Assembly (NCBI GenBank): GCA_017619905.1
Contig: JAFZRK010000031.1
Location: 1-8,407 of the forward strand
From: Bacillota bacterium
Lineage (GTDB): Bacteria; Bacillota; Clostridia; Peptostreptococcales; Anaerovoracaceae
Reading direction: 5' to 3'
Length of the DNA stretch: 8,407 nucleotides
Positions 5,518 to 8,407 of this stretch are shown piece by piece. The notes under the pieces were generated by a model. It saw nothing but the letters and a program-made list of their open reading frames with translations. It ran no database searches and had not been told where the DNA came from. Numbering within the stretch: position 1 is the stretch's first letter; each line of letters starts with the position of its first letter. Made by a program: the position numbers and the translations under genes.

Positions 5518-5543
5518 AAAAAGCCAGGGCAGGGGAGCCCAGG
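5518..5543 (-). terminator. Probable terminator of the COG2509 flavoprotein gene
   Basis: On the minus strand CCTGGGC (5537-5543) pairs with GCCCTGG (5524-5530) with one T-T mismatch around a 6-base loop, then CTTTTT. It stands between the flavoprotein stop and the padR -35 box, where a transcript end is expected. The stem is short, so confidence is moderate. Confidence 0.55.
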
Positions 5544-5582
5544 AGGTTGGTCCATGGTATTGTTGGCTGGGATCCTGCGCGG

Positions 5583-7232
5583 TCAGCTCAGGGATTCTGC
5601 GATCCTGACCGCTATGCGCACACCGTCTGCCGCCGCGGACATTATTCCTCCGGCGTAGCCCGCGCCTTCGCCCGCGGGGTAGAGTCCGCGTATGGTCAGG
5701 TCGTCAGCGTTGCTGCATGCTGAAGTTGCTTGAAGTGTCTCGGGATCTCTTTTTATGCGAACGGGGCTGCTGGAACGACTCTCGATGGCGGTCAGCAGCG
5801 CGTCAGGGGAGTCGAACCCCTGAAGCTTTCTGCCGAGTTTGGGCAGGGCTTCGCGCAGGGCGTCAGTAACGAATCCCGGCAGGCACTTTGAAAGGTCGAT
5901 CTGAGCGGCCGAGGGACCGCAGTCCGCGCAGGTCTTTTTTCCGAGGAAACTGCCGACGGTCTGCTTTGGCGGCTTCCCGTTGCCGAACTCGCAGGTCAGG
6001 CGCTCGTACTTTTCCTGGAACGCCACGCCGGCCAGAGGGTGGTCGGAATCGTAGTCCTCCGGCAGTACGTCCGCAAGCAGGGCGGAATTAGCCGTGCCTG
6101 AGCCGCGGTCGGAGTTGCTCATGCCGTTCACCGCAAGCATTCCGGGTACCGACGACGCGTTTATTACGTAGCCGCCGGGGCACATGCAGAATGTGTACAC
6201 GCCGCGCCCGCTCGAGGTCTTAATGTTAAGCTTATAGTCCGCCGGGCCGATGCCCAGCTCTTCGTGCGGAGCGCCGTACTGCGCAAGGTCTATCAGCCGC
6301 TGCGGATGCTCTATGCGCACGCCCATGGAGAAGGGCTTCTGCTCCATCTTAAGACCGCCCGCGTACAGCGAACGTATGGTGTCGCGCGCGGAGTGACCCA
6401 GCGCCAGGACTACCGTGTCAGTTGACAGGATCTTTTCGGCGCCGACCTGAATGTATTTGACGCCGCAGACCGCGCCGTCTTCGGTAAGCACTTCCGTCAG
6501 CTTGCAGCCGAAGCGGACCTCGCCGCCCAGCCCTTCGATCTTTTTGCGCAGGTTGACGACCACGCCCCGCAGGACGTCGGTGCCTATGTGCGGCTTCTGC
6601 TTGTATAGTATCTCCGGCGACGCTCCCGCGTCCACGAAGTTCTCCAGTATCCATCTCGCGTAGGGCGACTTCGTGCCCGTGGTCAGCTTGCCGTCGGAGA
6701 AAGTCCCCGCGCCGCCCTCGCCGAACTGTACGTTGCACTCGGGGTCCAGCGGTCCGCCGTTCCAGAATCTTTCCACTGCGGCAACGCGTTCGTCCATGTG
6801 GCCGCCGCGCTCCAGGACTACCGGCCGAAGACCGTACTCCGCCAGGGCGAGCGCCGCGAATATGCCGCAGGGTCCGAAGCCGACGACCACCGGTCGGGGC
6901 AGATTCTCGGTATTCTGTAAAGCGGTTTGGCCGGCAGACGCTTCCGTATGCCTCTGTAACGCCTTAATTTCAAATCTGACGGGGTTTTCCGCGGTATAGC
7001 GTATATTTGCCCTATTGCACGATTCGATCAGCGATTCGTCCGTTTTTTTGCTTTCCAGCTCCAGACTGAACACACGGTACAGCGCCGGTTTTTCGCGCGC
7101 GTCCAGAGACTCCTTCACTATGCGGACGGACTCGATGTCGCCCGCGTCAAGACCAAGCTGCCTCTCCGCCTTGCGGAGCAGCTTGTCCGTGCCTGTCCCC
7201 AGCTTCAGTTTTATTCCGTGTACCGTTATCAT
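5583..7232 (-). CDS. FAD-dependent dehydrogenase, COG2509 type
   Basis: This 549-residue protein has a ~110-residue N-terminal domain followed by a Rossmann FAD-binding core: VVVGFGPCGIFAALALAE (GxGxxG at about 118-123), with the ribose-binding acid in VVLERGG (Glu141). The motif FGEGGAGTFSDGKLTTG (170-186) and the C-terminal GLYPAGEGAGYAGGIMSAAA (516-535) are characteristic of the uncharacterised COG2509 flavoprotein family. A KKTCADCGP motif with a CxxC sits near residue 450. The protein is cytoplasmic and its substrate is unknown. The ATG is preceded by a modest AGGGG. It lies 49 bases downstream of mrp on the same strand, so co-transcription is likely. A 19-base match to the tRNA-Glu T arm lies in its coding sequence at 5805-5823. 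Confidence 0.9.
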   Translation of the reverse strand: MITVHGIKLKLGTGTDKLLRKAERQLGLDAGDIESVRIVKESLDAREKPALYRVFSLELESKKTDESLIESCNRANIRYTAENPVRFEIKALQRHTEASAGQTALQNTENLPRPVVVGFGPCGIFAALALAEYGLRPVVLERGGHMDERVAAVERFWNGGPLDPECNVQFGEGGAGTFSDGKLTTGTKSPYARWILENFVDAGASPEILYKQKPHIGTDVLRGVVVNLRKKIEGLGGEVRFGCKLTEVLTEDGAVCGVKYIQVGAEKILSTDTVVLALGHSARDTIRSLYAGGLKMEQKPFSMGVRIEHPQRLIDLAQYGAPHEELGIGPADYKLNIKTSSGRGVYTFCMCPGGYVINASSVPGMLAVNGMSNSDRGSGTANSALLADVLPEDYDSDHPLAGVAFQEKYERLTCEFGNGKPPKQTVGSFLGKKTCADCGPSAAQIDLSKCLPGFVTDALREALPKLGRKLQGFDSPDALLTAIESRSSSPVRIKRDPETLQATSACSNADDLTIRGLYPAGEGAGYAGGIMSAAADGVRIAVRIAESLS

Positions 7233-7251
7233 GCGCGCCCCTGCAGCCCTG

Positions 7252-7304
7252 CAGGATCTCTTTCGCGAACTGCCCGGGATCCTACAGGATCTCTTTCGCG
7301 AACT
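7252..7304. repeat. Direct repeat: duplicated 3' end of mrp
   Basis: CAGGATCTCTTTCGCGAACT occurs at 7252-7271 and 7285-7304, starts 33 bp apart. The right copy encodes the last codons of Mrp (KFAKEI and part of the Leu codon). The left copy lies just past the stop, in the gap before the flavoprotein gene. The 33-bp offset keeps the reading frame, so this looks like a local tandem duplication followed by divergence of the part between. Confidence 0.85.
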
Positions 7305-8100
7305 TATCCAGCGGGTTGTCCTTTATCTCTTCTATGCGGCCTTCGTCCACGGCTTTGGCAAGCTCCGGGTCGATAGCCATCTCCGCCACGTGCGGGATGC
7401 CGTACTGCACCGCAAGCTTCTTGATGTGGCTCTCGCCGAACGGACGGATGATCTTTCCGCAGTCCGGGCACTTGATGTAGCTCATGTTCTCCACAAGGCC
7501 TATCACCGGAATGTTCATCAGGTTGGCCATCTTTACGGCCTTCTCGACTATCATTCCGACGAGCTCCTGCGGGCTGGTAACGACTACGATGCCTTCCAGC
7601 GGCAGACTCTGGAATATGGTGAGCGCTACGTCGCCGGTCCCCGGGGGCATGTCTATGAACATTACGTCCTCATCCTCCCAGAGCACCTCGGACCAGAACT
7701 GCTTAACCACTCCGCCGAGTATGGGCCCGCGCCAGACGACCGGGTCCGACTTGTCCTCCAGAAGCAGGTTGAGCGACACCACGTCTATGCCCAGGCGGGT
7801 GACGGCCGGGATCATGCCGAACTCGCCGCCGTCCAGCTGCTGGGAAAGACCGAACGCCGTAGGTATGGACGGTCCGGTGATGTCCGCGTCCATGACGGCG
7901 GTCTTAAGACCCGCTTTCGCGGCCGCGCAGGCAAGCAGGCCGGTTATCATGCTCTTGCCGACGCCGCCTTTGCCGGAAACGACGCCGAACACTTTCTTTA
8001 CGCTTGAGTTTTCGTTGAGATATGCCCTGAAATCGGGCTCTTCGCGCTCGCCGCAGCCGGAAACGCCGCAGCCGGAGCAGTTGTGATCGCAGTCTGTCAT
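7282..8100 (-). CDS. mrp: Mrp/NBP35-family iron-sulfur carrier ATPase
   Basis: The 272-residue product is a MinD-like P-loop ATPase of the Mrp/Nbp35 group, which carries and hands over Fe-S clusters in the cytoplasm. It has an N-terminal cysteine cluster (Cys4, 8, 11, 16) and a deviant Walker A GKGGVGKS (43-50). It also has DADITGPSIP (71-80), the switch motif DMPPGTGD (150-157), and ENMSYIKCPDCGK with the CxxC at 211-214 that binds a bridging cluster between subunits. Length and motif order are normal for the anaerobe form with an N-terminal cluster. The ATG has a strong AAGGAGGT (8108-8115). It lies between the DUF2284 gene and the flavoprotein gene on the same strand, suggesting a redox or metal-handling group. 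No promoter is obvious just upstream, so it is probably transcribed with DUF2284. Confidence 0.93.
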   Translation of the reverse strand: MTDCDHNCSGCGVSGCGEREEPDFRAYLNENSSVKKVFGVVSGKGGVGKSMITGLLACAAAKAGLKTAVMDADITGPSIPTAFGLSQQLDGGEFGMIPAVTRLGIDVVSLNLLLEDKSDPVVWRGPILGGVVKQFWSEVLWEDEDVMFIDMPPGTGDVALTIFQSLPLEGIVVVTSPQELVGMIVEKAVKMANLMNIPVIGLVENMSYIKCPDCGKIIRPFGESHIKKLAVQYGIPHVAEMAIDPELAKAVDEGRIEEIKDNPLDKFAKEIL

Positions 8101-8127
8101 GACGCAGACCTCCTTTTATAAGATTTG

Positions 8128-8159
8128 AACGGCCGGCCGTTCTGCGGCCGGACCGCATT
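8128..8159 (-). promoter_or_regulatory. GC-rich hairpin between the DUF2284 gene and mrp
   Basis: The gap contains a perfect 14-bp palindrome AACGGCCGGCCGTT (8128-8141) beside a related CGGCCGG. On the minus strand the two can pair as CCGGCCG-CAGAA-CGGCCGG, with four more outer pairs past one bulged base. The bases after it (CAAATCTTATAAAA) are AT-rich but lack a T-tract. It may act as a weak terminator/attenuator or mRNA stabiliser ahead of mrp. Confidence 0.5.
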
Positions 8160-8179
8160 AATAGCGAATGCTTGATCGA

Positions 8180-8407
8180 TCAGTCGTTGAACAGTATGCA
8201 GGAACTGTAGGTGAGTGTGTTGGGTCCGTAGTTGTACTCCAGCCCCGCTTTCTTGCACTCCGCGGCCACGAACAGGCCGTAGGCCTCCATGGACGTGAAC
8301 GCTTTGTCCGGGAATCTGCAGGGCTCGTCCGGGTAGGTGCATTTCTTGCAGAGATTGCAGCCTCCGGCGCCCATGGGCAGGCAGTCCGGGTCGTATCCGC
8401 GCATAAG
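8180..8407 (-). CDS. DUF2284 metal-binding protein, 5'-partial (C-terminal part)
   Basis: The frame ends at 8180 and is open to the window edge, so the start is outside. The visible ~75 residues match the C-terminal part of DUF2284 proteins: LPMGAGGCNLCKKCTYP, PDEPCRFPDKA, SMEAYGLFVAAECKKAGLEY and NYGPNTLTYSSCILF. The cysteines (GCxxCxxC and the PC of PCRFP) resemble a ferredoxin-like Fe-S or metal site, and the family is described as predicted metal-binding. The gene lies 79 bases upstream of mrp on the same strand, so an Fe-S link between the two is plausible (inference). The reaction is unknown. Confidence 0.85.
   Translation of the reverse strand, partial: LMRGYDPDCLPMGAGGCNLCKKCTYPDEPCRFPDKAFTSMEAYGLFVAAECKKAGLEYNYGPNTLTYSSCILFND

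Noticed and set aside
7015..8007. 330-codon plus-strand open frame
   Set aside because: It overlaps mrp and the flavoprotein gene antisense; both of those have unmistakable motifs.

Overview
The window looks like a chromosomal segment of an anaerobic, Gram-positive Clostridia-type bacterium (inference). A decayed prophage covers roughly the left 3.3 kb and abuts a tRNA-Glu gene, and the right 4.8 kb is ordinary host chromosome. The host assignment rests on the PadR/DUF2812 pair, the cysteine-rich Mrp ATPase, the COG2509-type flavoprotein and the DUF2284 protein, which are familiar company in Clostridia. Sampled 60-base lines show a sharp composition contrast: about 62% GC in mrp, about 52% in the start of the first gene, and about 28-35% in the rest of that gene.

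Left region (1-1990, + strand). The 3' part of a MuF-type phage head protein carries, after a charged linker, an AT-rich C-terminal domain with an HELFH zinc-protease motif. This is the architecture of a MuF polymorphic toxin. A 57-codon gene (913-1086) follows one base after its stop and is a candidate immunity gene. Next come a two-gene pair, a small DUF5678-like protein and a single-domain retropepsin-like aspartic protease, closed by an intrinsic terminator. Two unrelated protease folds in one phage cargo block is the most interesting feature of the window.

Middle region (1990-3560, + strand). The first ~125 codons of a phage large terminase run directly, in another frame, into a phage endolysin (Cys/His amidase-type domain plus two LysM repeats). 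This is a deletion scar that removed most of the virion genes. A strong terminator and two sets of short direct repeats (8-mers spaced 11 bp, 10-mers in tandem) lie between the endolysin and the tRNA.

Right region (3566-8407, all - strand). tRNA-Glu(CTC) has its own promoter and terminator. A padR-DUF2812 operon overlaps by 4 bases and has a near-consensus promoter with one operator-like repeat between -35 and -10 and an identical copy just downstream. An apparent DUF2284 > mrp > COG2509 flavoprotein run completes the window. The first gene (MuF) and the last gene (DUF2284) are cut by the window edges.
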